The notes under the pieces: model-generated
Seen by the model: only the letters and a program-made list of their open reading frames with translations
Told to the model about the DNA's origin: nothing
Database searches by the model: none
Position numbers and translations under genes: made by a program
Assembly: GCA_964625225.1 (NCBI GenBank)
Contig: CAZVAR010000025.1
Location: forward strand, 1-29,661
From: CAZVAR01 sp964625225
GTDB taxonomy: Bacteria; Pseudomonadota; Alphaproteobacteria; JAJUGE01
DNA length: 29,661 bases
Direction of reading: 5' to 3'
In this document: positions 17,198-25,428 of the stretch, piece after piece
Position numbering within the stretch: the stretch's first letter is position 1
How the letters are laid out: every line of letters begins with the position of its first letter

Positions 17198-17227
17198 AAG
17201 GCCCCGGACCAGCTCCGGGGCCTTTTT
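17198..17227 (+). terminator. Rho-independent terminator of the TAXI gene
   Basis: A perfect 9-bp stem GGCCCCGGA / TCCGGGGCC (17200-17208 and 17214-17222) with a 5-base loop is followed by TTTTT. Two A's before the stem can pair with the first T's. It is the clearest terminator in the window, 35 bases after the stop. Confidence 0.95.
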
Positions 17228-17567
17228 CCTTTCGACCGGCGCTCCCGGTGCGCGCCGCGGCCTCCGCCCTGCGGGTGGGCCGTCCGCGCAGCGATCCGGG
17301 TCGGCCGCGATGCGGCGCCGCCCTCGACCAAGGGCAAGCACGTACCTCGCGGCCGTCGAAAAGCATGCCGGCCCGACCGGGTCGGGGGCGGGCCACCGGA
17401 ACCCGCGCGGAGCGCAGCCGTTGGCCTGAATGCCGGTCCGGCCTCGCCGGCTCCGCACCGAGGGCCGTAGACCCGACGGCGATGCACTTCCGGTCCGGTC
17501 GGCCGGACACTAAAGAGCCGACACTCCGGCTCGATGCACACGGGAGTCCAGCTAGGGAGGACAGCAC
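17228..17567. other. 340-base gene-free spacer with two tandem hairpins before the LLM gene
   Basis: No supported gene is seen. Two consecutive inverted repeats lie just upstream of the oxidoreductase: GTCCGG / CCGGAC with a TCGG loop (17493-17508), and GAGCCG / CGGCTC with a 6-base loop (17515-17532). Neither is followed by a T-run. An 8-base direct repeat CGATGCAC occurs at about 17480 and 17532. No clear promoter boxes were found. Confidence 0.5.
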
Positions 17568-18440
17568 ATGCAGATCGGAGTGGTGTTCCCGCAAATCGAG
17601 ATCGGCGCCGATCCGCAGTCGATCCGCGACTATGCCCAGGCGGCCGAGGATCTGGGCTTCGATTATCTGCTGGCCTACGATCATGTGCTCGGCGCCAACG
17701 CTGCCACCTGGCCGGACCTCAGCGGGCCGTACCGGCACCACGATCCATTCCACGAACCGTTCGTGCTGTTCGGATTCCTCGCCGGCATCACGAAGCGCAT
17801 CGGCTTCACCACCGGAATCCTCATCCTGCCGCAGCGACAGACGGCACTGGTTGCGAAACAGGCGGCCGAGGTGGACGTTCTGAGCGGCGGCCGGCTGCGC
17901 CTCGGCGTCGGCATCGGCTGGAACCCGGTCGAGTACGAGGCGCTCGGCCAGAGCTTCCACGACCGCGGCCGCCGCTCCGAGGAGCAGGTGGAGGTCCTGC
18001 GTCGGCTCTGGACGCAGGAGCTCGTCACCTACGAGGGAAAGTGGCACAAGATCAGCGACGCCGGGATCAACCCGCTGCCCGTGCAGCGACCGATCCCGAT
18101 CTGGTTCGGCGGCCATGCAGAGGCGGTGCTGCAGCGCTGCGCCCGGCTCGGCGACGGCTGGATCCCGGTCCGCGTCGGCCCGGACGAACAGGGCCGCGCC
18201 ATGATCGAGCGGCTGCGCAACTATGCCCGGCAAGCGGGCCGCGACCCGGACGCAATCGGTATCGAGAGCTGGATCACCATCGCCGGCCGCGACCCGGACG
18301 CCTGGGCCGAGGAGGCGCGCGCCTGGAAGGCGGCCGGCGCCACGCACATCTCGGTCAACACGATGCGTGCCGGTTTCGACTCCGTCGGCGCGCATATCGA
18401 GGCGATCCGCCGCTTCAAGGACGCCGTCAGCGGTCTGTGA
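17568..18440 (+). CDS. LLM-class (luciferase-like) flavin- or F420-dependent oxidoreductase
   Basis: This is a 290-residue cytoplasmic TIM-barrel oxidoreductase. It starts MQIGVVFPQIEIGADPQSIR and carries DLGFDYLLAYDHVLG, the conserved RIGFTTGILILPQRQTALVA strand-helix unit, LSGGRLRLGVGIGWNPVEYE and PIPIWFGGHAEAVLQRCARL. This pattern fits the F420-dependent LLM subfamily named in databases, but many proteobacterial members may use FMN, and I cannot tell which. GGGAGGA lies 6 bases before the ATG. It stands alone after a strong terminator, with possible leader hairpins. The substrate is unknown. Confidence 0.9.
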   Translation: MQIGVVFPQIEIGADPQSIRDYAQAAEDLGFDYLLAYDHVLGANAATWPDLSGPYRHHDPFHEPFVLFGFLAGITKRIGFTTGILILPQRQTALVAKQAAEVDVLSGGRLRLGVGIGWNPVEYEALGQSFHDRGRRSEEQVEVLRRLWTQELVTYEGKWHKISDAGINPLPVQRPIPIWFGGHAEAVLQRCARLGDGWIPVRVGPDEQGRAMIERLRNYARQAGRDPDAIGIESWITIAGRDPDAWAEEARAWKAAGATHISVNTMRAGFDSVGAHIEAIRRFKDAVSGL

Positions 18441-18623
18441 GCCTCCGGCCGGGTCACTCCTCCGGGAACCGGAGTCGGGGCCGGCGGCGGCGCTGCCGCG
18501 ACACCCGCAGCCGGTCCGGTATCCGACCGGAACCGGGCGGCGGCCGCTCGACCGTCGTCACGCAACCGTATGGACCCGGCTCCATGGTCCGGCCACGGCC
18601 CGTCCAGATGGGATACCAAGTCA

Positions 18624-18653
18624 TTGCGACGGAAGCGCGGGCGATGACATAAC
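18624..18653 (+). promoter_or_regulatory. Possible promoter for regB
   Basis: TTGCGA (18624-18629) and CATAAC (18648-18653) are separated by 18 bases, about 37 bases before the regB ATG. Confidence 0.4.
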
Positions 18654-18689
18654 GAACCGCAGCGGACGACGCACGGGCAGCGGGAGAGG

Positions 18690-20063
18690 ATGGACGCGCG
18701 GCAACACCCATCGGCCGGCGGCGGCAACGCGGCGGCAAACCCGGTAGGGGCACCCGTGGGCGACGCCATCGCTGCGCGCAACGGCGTCCAGGTGCAGTTG
18801 CGGACCCTGGTGCTCATCCGCTGGGTTGCCGTCGCCGGCCAGGCGATCACCCTTCTGCTGGTACATTTCGGGTTCGGCTTCACCCTGCCGATCGTCCCGG
18901 CGCTGCTGGTCGTCGGCGCATCGGCGGCGCTGAACCTCCTGATCGCGCGGCGCCACGGCCTCGGCGCACGGCTGAGCGAAGAGGTCGCCGCGTTCCATCT
19001 TGCCTTCGATATCATGCAGCTTGCGCTGCTCCTCTATCTGACCGGCGGGCTGCGCAATCCGTTCGATCTGCTGCTGATCGCACCGGTAACCGTCTCGGCC
19101 TCCATTCTCTCGACCCGCAGCACGGTCGGGCTCGCCCTTCTCGCGATCGGCTGCGCCAGCCTGCTCGCGGTGCTGCATCTGCCGCTGCCCTGGGACGGCG
19201 GACCGCCCGACCTGCCGGCCCTGTATCTCCTGGCGAAATGGGCGGCGGTCGTCTGCGCCATCGGCTTCATCGCCGCCTATGTCAGCCAGGTTGCGACCGA
19301 AGCGCGCCGGATGTCCGACGCGCTGGCCGCCGCCCAGCTCGCGCTCGCCCGCGAGCAGCGCATCTCCGCGCTCGGCACGCTCGCGGCGGCCGCAGCGCAC
19401 GAACTCGGTTCTCCCCTCGCCACCATCGCCGTCGTCGCCCGCGAGATCGCACGCGACCTGCCGCCCGACAGTCCGCTGGCCGAGGACATGGAACTGCTGC
19501 TGAGCCAGACGGCGCGCTGCCGCGATATCATCGCCGAGCTCGCCCGGCGCCCCGAGGCGCAGGGCGGCGACCCCTTCCTCAGGCTGCCGCTCGCCGACCT
19601 GATCGACGAGGCGGCAGCACCTCACCAGCGCCCCGAAGTGTCCGTCGAGATCGTGGCGGAGGCGACCGAAGGCCCCGAACCGCAGATCGCCCGCACCCCG
19701 GAGCTGGTTCACGGACTCGGCAACCTGCTGGCCAACGCGATCCAATTCGCGAATAGTCGGGTCGAGGTGCTGATGGCGTGGAATGCGACCGAGGTGAGGC
19801 TGACCGTCGCCGATGACGGCCCCGGCTTCCCGTCCTACCTGCTGAGCCGGCTCGGCGAGCCCTATCTCTCGAGCCGCAGCGGCCAGGGCGGGCATATGGG
19901 TCTCGGCATCTTCATCGCCCAAACGCTGCTGCAGCGCACCGGGGCGAAAGTCCGCTTCTCCAACCGGCGACAGGGCGGAGCGGAGGTTGCTGTCCGATGG
20001 GCGCGCGCCATATTGGAGAGCGGCGGGGACGAAAGAAACGTGCACGTAGCGGGAGCGGTATGA
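18690..20063 (+). CDS. regB: RegB/ActS/PrrB-type redox sensor histidine kinase
   Basis: The 457-residue inner-membrane kinase phosphorylates RegA when respiration becomes reduced. There are about six hydrophobic helices between residues 36 and 200. The quinone-binding heptapeptide GGLRNPF is at 119-125. The H-box AAAAAHELGSPLATI has phospho-acceptor His237. The redox-box Cys277 in QTARCRDII is exactly 40 residues later, as for His225/Cys265 in Rhodobacter capsulatus RegB. ATP-binding motifs are GNLLANAIQFAN, DDGPGF and GGHMGLGIF. Its stop overlaps the regA start (ATGA). In known alphaproteobacteria the pair controls photosynthesis, carbon and nitrogen fixation, and respiration; the local targets are not visible here. 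Confidence 0.93.
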   Translation: MDARQHPSAGGGNAAANPVGAPVGDAIAARNGVQVQLRTLVLIRWVAVAGQAITLLLVHFGFGFTLPIVPALLVVGASAALNLLIARRHGLGARLSEEVAAFHLAFDIMQLALLLYLTGGLRNPFDLLLIAPVTVSASILSTRSTVGLALLAIGCASLLAVLHLPLPWDGGPPDLPALYLLAKWAAVVCAIGFIAAYVSQVATEARRMSDALAAAQLALAREQRISALGTLAAAAAHELGSPLATIAVVAREIARDLPPDSPLAEDMELLLSQTARCRDIIAELARRPEAQGGDPFLRLPLADLIDEAAAPHQRPEVSVEIVAEATEGPEPQIARTPELVHGLGNLLANAIQFANSRVEVLMAWNATEVRLTVADDGPGFPSYLLSRLGEPYLSSRSGQGGHMGLGIFIAQTLLQRTGAKVRFSNRRQGGAEVAVRWARAILESGGDERNVHVAGAV

Positions 20064-20626
20064 GCGTGAAAACCGACGGCAAGGGAGTCCCGCAGAGCGA
20101 GCGCTCGCTGCTGATCGTCGAGGACGATGCAATCTTTCTCGGGCGGCTCGCCCGGGCAATGGAACGGCGCGGCTTCACGGTGAGCACGGCCGAAAGCGTG
20201 GCGAGCGGCACCGCGGCTGCACGGATGGTCAAGCCGTCCTATGCCGTGGTGGATTTGCGGCTGGGCGACGGCAGCGGCCTCGATGTGGTGGCGGCCCTGC
20301 GCGAGGTCCGACCGGACAGCCGGGTCGTGATGCTGACCGGATACGGCAACATCGCGACCGCGGTCGCGGCCGTGAAGGCCGGTGCGGTCGACTATCTCAC
20401 CAAACCGGCGGATGCCGACGCCATCGAAGCCGCACTGATGCAGCGCGACGAGGGCGAGCCACCGCCGCCGCCGGAGCTTCCGATGTCCGCCGACCGGGTC
20501 CGCTGGGAGCACATCCAGCGCATCTACGAACAGTGCGACCGCAACGTTTCGGAGACGGCGCGGCGGCTGCGGATGCACCGTCGCACCCTGCAACGAATCC
20601 TGGCCAAGCACGCACCCCGCGAGTAG
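20060..20626 (+). CDS. regA: RegA/ActR/PrrA-type response regulator
   Basis: The 188-residue DNA-binding regulator has a receiver domain (about 15-130) with acidic pair Asp22/Asp23, phospho-acceptor Asp65 in VVDLRLGDGSG, a conserved TGYGN and Lys in YLTKPAD. A proline linker PPPPP follows. The C-terminal Fis-type helix-turn-helix, NVSETARRLRMHRRTLQRIL, is nearly invariant in this family. The start ATG at 20060 overlaps the regB stop by 4 bases and has GGGAG just upstream. It is the cytoplasmic partner of RegB. The neighbouring sco/senC and hvrA genes found in Rhodobacter are absent. Confidence 0.95.
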   Translation: MSVKTDGKGVPQSERSLLIVEDDAIFLGRLARAMERRGFTVSTAESVASGTAAARMVKPSYAVVDLRLGDGSGLDVVAALREVRPDSRVVMLTGYGNIATAVAAVKAGAVDYLTKPADADAIEAALMQRDEGEPPPPPELPMSADRVRWEHIQRIYEQCDRNVSETARRLRMHRRTLQRILAKHAPRE

Positions 20627-20656
20627 GCGGCCGGCCGTGAAGGGCGGCGGGCGGCG

Positions 20657-21418
20657 ATGATCCTGCGGATGTTCCGGCGGCGCGACACGCCCGGGGCCGA
20701 GTCCCGGGTTCCGGAGGGGACGCGGGTTTACGCCGTCGGCGACATTCACGGCTGCATCGAGCCGCTGACCGCGCTGCACGAGCGGATTCGCGAGGACGCC
20801 GCGTCCGCCGCAGATCTGCGGCGGGTTCTCGTCTATCTCGGCGACTATGTGGATCGCGGCCTCGAATCGCGCCAGGTGCTCGAGATGCTGACGGCCACGC
20901 CGCTGGAGGGCTTCGAGCGGGTGCACCTGCGCGGCAACCACGACGCCTGGATGCTGGAGTTCCTCGAGGACACCGCCTGCGGCCTGGCCTGGATCGCGAA
21001 CGGCGGCAGCGCGACGCTGTACAGCTACGGCGTCGGCCAAGGCGATCTCGGCGCCCCGCTGCCGGACCGGCTGGCCGCGGTGCAGGCCGGGCTCCGCCGG
21101 GCGCTGCCGGCCGCACATCGGGATTTCCTCGCCGGCCTCGTGCCGATGCACATCGAAGGCGACTATCTGTTCGTGCATGCCGGCATCCGCCCGGGCGTGC
21201 CCCTCGACCAGCAGCGGCCGGAAGACCTGCTCTGGATCCGGGAGCCGTTCCTCGGCAGCGACGCCGACCACGGCAAGGTGGTGGTGCACGGCCATACCAT
21301 CGTCGACCGCCCGCAGATCCTGGGCAACCGCATCGCCGTGGATACCGGCGCCTTCGCAACCGGCCACCTCACCTGTCTCGTCCTGGAGGGGACGACCCGC
21401 CGCTTCCTGCAAACGTGA
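20657..21418 (+). CDS. Calcineurin-like metallophosphoesterase (PP2A/ApaH-like)
   Basis: This 253-residue cytoplasmic dimetal phosphatase has the complete motif set: GDIHG (28-32), GDYVDRG (62-68), GNHD (93-96), VHAGIRPG and VVHGHT. Relatives dephosphorylate Ser/Thr phosphoproteins or cleave diadenosine tetraphosphate, and sequence alone does not separate these. It starts 30 bases after regA on the same strand, so co-transcription is plausible; a functional link with RegBA is only a guess. Its last 50 bases overlap the 3' end of the convergent DUF1194 gene. Confidence 0.9.
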   Translation: MILRMFRRRDTPGAESRVPEGTRVYAVGDIHGCIEPLTALHERIREDAASAADLRRVLVYLGDYVDRGLESRQVLEMLTATPLEGFERVHLRGNHDAWMLEFLEDTACGLAWIANGGSATLYSYGVGQGDLGAPLPDRLAAVQAGLRRALPAAHRDFLAGLVPMHIEGDYLFVHAGIRPGVPLDQQRPEDLLWIREPFLGSDADHGKVVVHGHTIVDRPQILGNRIAVDTGAFATGHLTCLVLEGTTRRFLQT

Positions 21419-22136
21419 CGCTGGCCGGCCCGTCGGCCGGCGCGTGCCGCGCGAGCGGCCGCCCGGTGATCTCGCGGATCAGCTTCCCCAGGATCGCCGG
21501 CGCGAAGTCGGCGTGGTCGCGCGCGGCGAGCGCGAACGCGCCGTCGCCCCCGATCACCCTGGCCCGGTAATAGTCGAGCAAGCCGGGCTCCTCCGCCTCG
21601 ATGGCAAGGCCGTTGACGACGATCCCCTTGGCGACCGCACGGTCGCGGGCCAGCGAGGGCGGGACTCCCTGATTGGCGCGGCCGTCCCCCGATACGTCGA
21701 TCGCCAAGCGCCGCCCGGCGAACCCGTTCGCCTCGAACAGGCGCATCGCCGCCTCGATCGCATAGCCGAGCGCGGTGGGGCCGGACGCGACTTGCCGACC
21801 GGCCGCGGCGAGACGCTGCGCGAACGCACGCGCCTCGGTCCCGTCGGATATCGCGGTCCAGGGCACCGCCTGCACCGCCCCGGCGGCCGTGCCGGACCAT
21901 TGCAGCAGTGTCACCGCGATGCCGCCGGGCGCGGCGCCGAGCGCGTCGGCCAGCGCCGGGCTGCGGAATGCCTCGACGAGGCCCCTCATCTGCAGCGCGA
22001 ACTCGGCGTCCGTGATGCTGTAGGACGCATCGACCGCGAGCACCAACTCCAGCTCGACCGGGCGCTCGGCCGCCTGGATCGAGCCGCAGGACAATGCGGC
22101 GGCAAGGAGGCCGGCCCGGACCCCGCCGCGCCCCAT
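21369..22136 (-). CDS. DUF1194 (von Willebrand A-like) protein, second of a tandem pair
   Basis: The 255-residue protein has an N-terminal signal sequence (about 1-23, VRAGLLAAALSCGSIQAAE) and a VWA-like domain. MIDAS-type metal residues are in LVLAVDASYSITDAEF (Asp36, Ser38, Ser40), Thr in GPTALGYAIEAA and Asp in AIDVSGDGRANQG. The family is common in alphaproteobacteria and its function is unknown. Its ATG shares one base with the stop of the upstream copy (TGATG), so translation is coupled. The 3' end overlaps the convergent metallophosphoesterase gene by 50 bases. It probably binds a protein partner in the periplasm. Confidence 0.88.
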   Translation of the reverse strand: MGRGGVRAGLLAAALSCGSIQAAERPVELELVLAVDASYSITDAEFALQMRGLVEAFRSPALADALGAAPGGIAVTLLQWSGTAAGAVQAVPWTAISDGTEARAFAQRLAAAGRQVASGPTALGYAIEAAMRLFEANGFAGRRLAIDVSGDGRANQGVPPSLARDRAVAKGIVVNGLAIEAEEPGLLDYYRARVIGGDGAFALAARDHADFAPAILGKLIREITGRPLARHAPADGPASVTFAGSGGSSPPGRDR

Positions 22137-22906
22137 CAGCGGTCACCGACGCGGATGGCCCGAGGCGCGGCGGCGGACGCCAAGTCCCCGGCCGCCGACC
22201 GCCCGGCGATCTCGCGGGCCAATTTTCGCGTCATCGCGTCGGTAAATGCGGCGAACCCGGCGGCGCGAACGACGAACGCGCCCGGCCCCCCGACGATCCG
22301 CTCCTCGAAATAGCGGTCGAGCGCGGGCTCCTGGTCGAGGATGGCGAGCGCATTGACGGTGACGCCCGCAGCCAGCAGCTTGGGGCGGACGAATTCGGGC
22401 CACTCGCCCTGGTTGCTCATACCGTCGCCTGACAGGTCGATGATGCGTCGCCGGCCGCGGAAGGGTCCGGTCTCGAGGAGGTGCAGGGCGAAGGCGAGCG
22501 CGTCGCCGATCGCGGTCGAGCCCGGCACGGCAACCCGCCCGGTTGCCGCGATCCGGTCCGCCAAGCGGGCGACGTCGCGAGCGCGGCGCAGCGCGACCCA
22601 GGGGATCGCCTGCACATGCGTCCGGGCGCCCGACCACTGGATCAACGTCACCGCGATTCCCCCGGCCGCATTCTCGACCGCCTGGGCGAGAGTCGGCTGG
22701 CGCATGGCGGCGGCGATCCCGTCCATCTGCATTCGGAACTCGCTGTCGTCGACGCTGCGCGAGCAGTCGACCGCCAGCACGAGGGCGAGATCCACCGGAA
22801 CGGCCGGGATCGCGGGACGTCCGCTCGCCGCGAGCAGCGCGACCATCCCGGCCGCGAGACGGACGCGACCGAGCCCCGATCGGCGTCGGCGCGTGACTGG
22901 CTGCAT
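22136..22906 (-). CDS. DUF1194 (von Willebrand A-like) protein, first of a tandem pair
   Basis: This 256-residue paralogue of its downstream neighbour has an Arg-rich N terminus (MQPVTRRRRSGLGRVR) and a short hydrophobic signal ending near residue 36. The MIDAS-type motif LVLAVDCSRSVDDSEF holds Asp47, Ser49 and Ser51. Conserved blocks shared with the neighbour are GGIAVTLIQWSG, GSTAIGDALAFALHLLE and IIDLSGDGMSNQGEWP. The start is uncertain: no strong ribosome site precedes the ATG at 22906, and an upstream extension in the same frame is Arg/Pro-rich and unlikely. The function is unknown. The two copies differ enough to be an old duplication. Confidence 0.85.
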   Translation of the reverse strand: MQPVTRRRRSGLGRVRLAAGMVALLAASGRPAIPAVPVDLALVLAVDCSRSVDDSEFRMQMDGIAAAMRQPTLAQAVENAAGGIAVTLIQWSGARTHVQAIPWVALRRARDVARLADRIAATGRVAVPGSTAIGDALAFALHLLETGPFRGRRRIIDLSGDGMSNQGEWPEFVRPKLLAAGVTVNALAILDQEPALDRYFEERIVGGPGAFVVRAAGFAAFTDAMTRKLAREIAGRSAAGDLASAAAPRAIRVGDR

Positions 22907-23125
22907 TCGACAAGACCCTGCCGCGTCCCGCGCGCCGGCCCGCACTTCGTCGACGGCACGCGCCGGCGATGGTCGGCGATTTTCCTGAGGCTGCCAACCC
23001 GGGATCACGGAAAAGCGAAGGCCGGGTCCGGACAGGCATCCGCGGTCGCGGGGCCGGGGCGGTCGGGCCGCAACCGAAGCGGCGTCTCCGGCGTTCGGTG
23101 GAAGATGGAGCCGGAGGAGGCTGCG

Positions 23126-23338
23126 ATGATACCCTCGACGCAGGAAGTCCTGATCTATCGGGAGGGCGCCGAGAAGCCGGATTCGGTACCGTGGGGAACC
23201 CTCTACGAGGAGAACAAGCACGATCCGGCATGGATCCGCGAGGTCGAGGACGCACTCAACAACGATCGCGACTGGGAGGATCCGGCCGGCCACGACGGCA
23301 TCCTGCGCATCGCGCTGTCGCGGATCTGGCGGGAATAG
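23126..23338 (+). CDS. Small acidic protein of unknown function
   Basis: The 70-residue soluble protein starts MIPSTQEVLIYREGAEKPDS and is rich in Asp, Glu and Trp (VPWGTLYEENKHDPAWIREV, then DRDWEDPAGHDGILRIALSR). It shows no signal or membrane segment. The start is supported by GGAGGAGG 5 bases upstream; an ATG seven codons earlier (23105) is an alternative. Composition and codon use differ from the GC-driven spurious frames nearby, so I believe it is real. It converges on the rhomboid gene with 6 bases between them. I do not recognise a family. Confidence 0.7.
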   Translation: MIPSTQEVLIYREGAEKPDSVPWGTLYEENKHDPAWIREVEDALNNDRDWEDPAGHDGILRIALSRIWRE

Positions 23339-23344
23339 GCCGCC

Positions 23345-24016
23345 TCAGGCGCGCCGCCCCAGCAGCGTGACCAGGACCAGCCCGGCAACGAAGCCGCCGA
23401 TATGCGCCTGCCAGGCGATTGCCGCCCCGGTCACGAAGGCCCCGAGCCCGGCGAGGCCGAACAGCAGGTTGAGACCCATGATGGCGGCCACGAAGACCAG
23501 GGCGCCGCGCCGGCCCTCGGAGGCGCCGCCACGGAACAGGAAGCGGACCCCTGCACCGATCATACCGTAGCCGCCGCCCGACGCGCCGACCACGGCGACG
23601 AGCACCGGCCCGACTGCGAGCGCCTGCACGACCGCGGCAGCGATGCCGGAAGCGAAGAACAGAAACAGGAATCGGCCGGTCCCGATCGCCCGCTCGACCA
23701 GGGCCCCGAAGGCGAGCAGCATGCCGGCATTGACGACGACGTGCAGCAGGTCCCCGTGCAGGAACATGTAGGTGACCAGCGGCGCCAGGCCGGCCGCCGA
23801 GATACCGGGTCCTTCCGCCGAGAACTGCGCCAGAAAGAAGGCCGGGACGAAGGCGAGATGGGCCACCGCCCACTCCTGCCAACGGGCGGGGGCGAGCACG
23901 AACAGCCCGTACGCGATCAGGAGCGCAAGGCAGAGCCAGAGCGTGCCGGGCGGCGCGTTGAACACCGGCTGCCGCGCCGCGCGCATCGCCGCATGACGGT
24001 GTTCCCGCTCGTCCAT
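23345..24016 (-). CDS. Rhomboid-family intramembrane serine protease
   Basis: The 223-residue inner-membrane protein has six or so helices. The catalytic dyad is visible: Ser146 in VVGASGGGYGMIG and His205 in WQAHIGGFVAG. The supporting HGDLLHVVVNAGMLLAFG helix provides Asn96 and two His. Rhomboids cleave single-pass membrane proteins near the outer face of the membrane; no substrate is evident. The ATG at 24016 has only a weak ribosome site, and residue 11 is an alternative start. It is divergent from glgC across a 136-base spacer. Confidence 0.92.
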   Translation of the reverse strand: MDEREHRHAAMRAARQPVFNAPPGTLWLCLALLIAYGLFVLAPARWQEWAVAHLAFVPAFFLAQFSAEGPGISAAGLAPLVTYMFLHGDLLHVVVNAGMLLAFGALVERAIGTGRFLFLFFASGIAAAVVQALAVGPVLVAVVGASGGGYGMIGAGVRFLFRGGASEGRRGALVFVAAIMGLNLLFGLAGLGAFVTGAAIAWQAHIGGFVAGLVLVTLLGRRA

Positions 24017-24152
24017 GCTATGCTGAACGCCGGGCGGCCGACGCGCCGCCGCGTGTATGGCAGGGACCTCCGGACCGGCCCGGCCGGGTTCGAACCGCCA
24101 CCGCGCGGCAGCGTTTCATGCGCCGGCCGGTGCGACAGCGGGACGGACGGCA

Positions 24153-25421
24153 ATGATGCACGAGGAGTATCGAAGCCTGCAGCTTCCGAAGCGCGCCGTC
24201 GCCTTGGTCCTCGCCGGCGGCCGCGGCAGCCGCCTGCACGAGTTGACCGACCGGCGCGTGAAGCCGGCGGTCTTTTTCGGCGGCAAGTTCCGGATCATCG
24301 ATTTCGTGCTGTCCAACTGCATCAATTCCGGTATCCGCCGCATCGGTGTCGCGACACAGTATAAGTCGCACAGCCTGCTGCGGCATCTGCAGCGCGGCTG
24401 GTCCTTCCTGCGCTCGGAAGCCAACGAGTTCATCGACCTGCTACCGGCGCAGCAGCGCCTCGACGAAGCGATGTGGTACCGGGGGACGGCCGATGCCGTC
24501 TACCAGAATCTCGACATCATCCGCAGCCACGAGCCCGAATACATCATCGTGCTAGCCGGCGATCACATCTACAAACAGGACTATGCACGCATGCTGGCGG
24601 CGCATGTCGAGCACGGCGCGCCCTGCACCGTAGGCTGCATCGAGGTGCCGCTGCAGGAGGCGACCGCCTTCGGCGTCATGGCCGTGGACGAGAGCTTCCG
24701 GATCACCGATTTCGTCGAGAAGCCGAAGGACCCGCCGCCGATGCCGGGCAAGCCGGACCGGGCGCTCGCCAGCATGGGCCTCTACATCTTCGATGCCGCC
24801 TTCCTCTACGACGCGCTCGCGCGCGACGCGCAGGACGAGGACACGAGCCACGATTTCGGCAAGGACGTGATCCCGGAGATCGTCGGCCGCGGCCTGGCAA
24901 TGGCGCACCCGTTCGGGCTCAGCGCCGTGACCAGCCCGGACGCGCCGGAGCCCTACTGGCGCGACGTCGGGACCATCGACGCCTACTACGAGGCCAATAT
25001 CGATCTGATCGAAGCCCGCCCCGCCCTCGACATGTATGACAGCGCCTGGCCGATCTTCACGCATCAGGAACAGCTCCCGCCGGCGAAGTTCGTCTACGAC
25101 GAGGAACATCGCTGCGGCTATGCGATCGACTCCATGGTGTCGGGCGGCTGCATCATCGCCGGCGGAGCGCTCCGCCGCTCACTGCTGTTCTCGAAGTGCC
25201 GGGTGGAGGAATGCGCCCAGCTCGACGGGGCGGTGCTGCTGCCGGACGTGCGGGTCGGCCGCAACGCACGGCTGACCCGGGTCGTGGTCGACCGCGGCTG
25301 CCGCATCCCGGACGGCTTCGTCGCGGGCGAGGACCCGGAGGAGGACGCCCGGCGGTTCCGACGGACCGAGAACGGCGTCGTCCTGATCACCCGGGAGATG
25401 CTCGACCGGCTCGGCGGGTAG
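24153..25421 (+). CDS. glgC: Glucose-1-phosphate adenylyltransferase
   Basis: This cytoplasmic enzyme makes ADP-glucose from glucose-1-phosphate and ATP, the committed step of bacterial glycogen synthesis. The 422 residues fit the family. The nucleotide motif AGGRGSRLHELTDRRVKPAV is followed by FFGGKFRIIDF, then the FLRSEANEFIDLLPAQQR and WYRGTADAVYQN blocks, GDHIYKQDY and FVEKPKDPP, with a C-terminal left-handed beta-helix region. The start MMHEEYRSLQLP is chosen from where family similarity begins; the ribosome site is weak. The stop is 7 bases before glgA, so the two form an operon. Confidence 0.96.
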   Translation: MMHEEYRSLQLPKRAVALVLAGGRGSRLHELTDRRVKPAVFFGGKFRIIDFVLSNCINSGIRRIGVATQYKSHSLLRHLQRGWSFLRSEANEFIDLLPAQQRLDEAMWYRGTADAVYQNLDIIRSHEPEYIIVLAGDHIYKQDYARMLAAHVEHGAPCTVGCIEVPLQEATAFGVMAVDESFRITDFVEKPKDPPPMPGKPDRALASMGLYIFDAAFLYDALARDAQDEDTSHDFGKDVIPEIVGRGLAMAHPFGLSAVTSPDAPEPYWRDVGTIDAYYEANIDLIEARPALDMYDSAWPIFTHQEQLPPAKFVYDEEHRCGYAIDSMVSGGCIIAGGALRRSLLFSKCRVEECAQLDGAVLLPDVRVGRNARLTRVVVDRGCRIPDGFVAGEDPEEDARRFRRTENGVVLITREMLDRLGG

Positions 25422-25428
25422 CCGCCCG

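Noticed and set aside
18460..18474. Hairpin CTCCGG-GAA-CCGGAG after the LLM gene as a terminator
   Set aside because: The stem is only 6 bp with no T-run; such stems are expected by chance in this composition.
18624..18653. RegA autoregulatory box in the regB promoter region
   Set aside because: The GCGACGGAAGCGC stretch resembles part of a RegA/RegR site but lacks the central TT and the second half-site.
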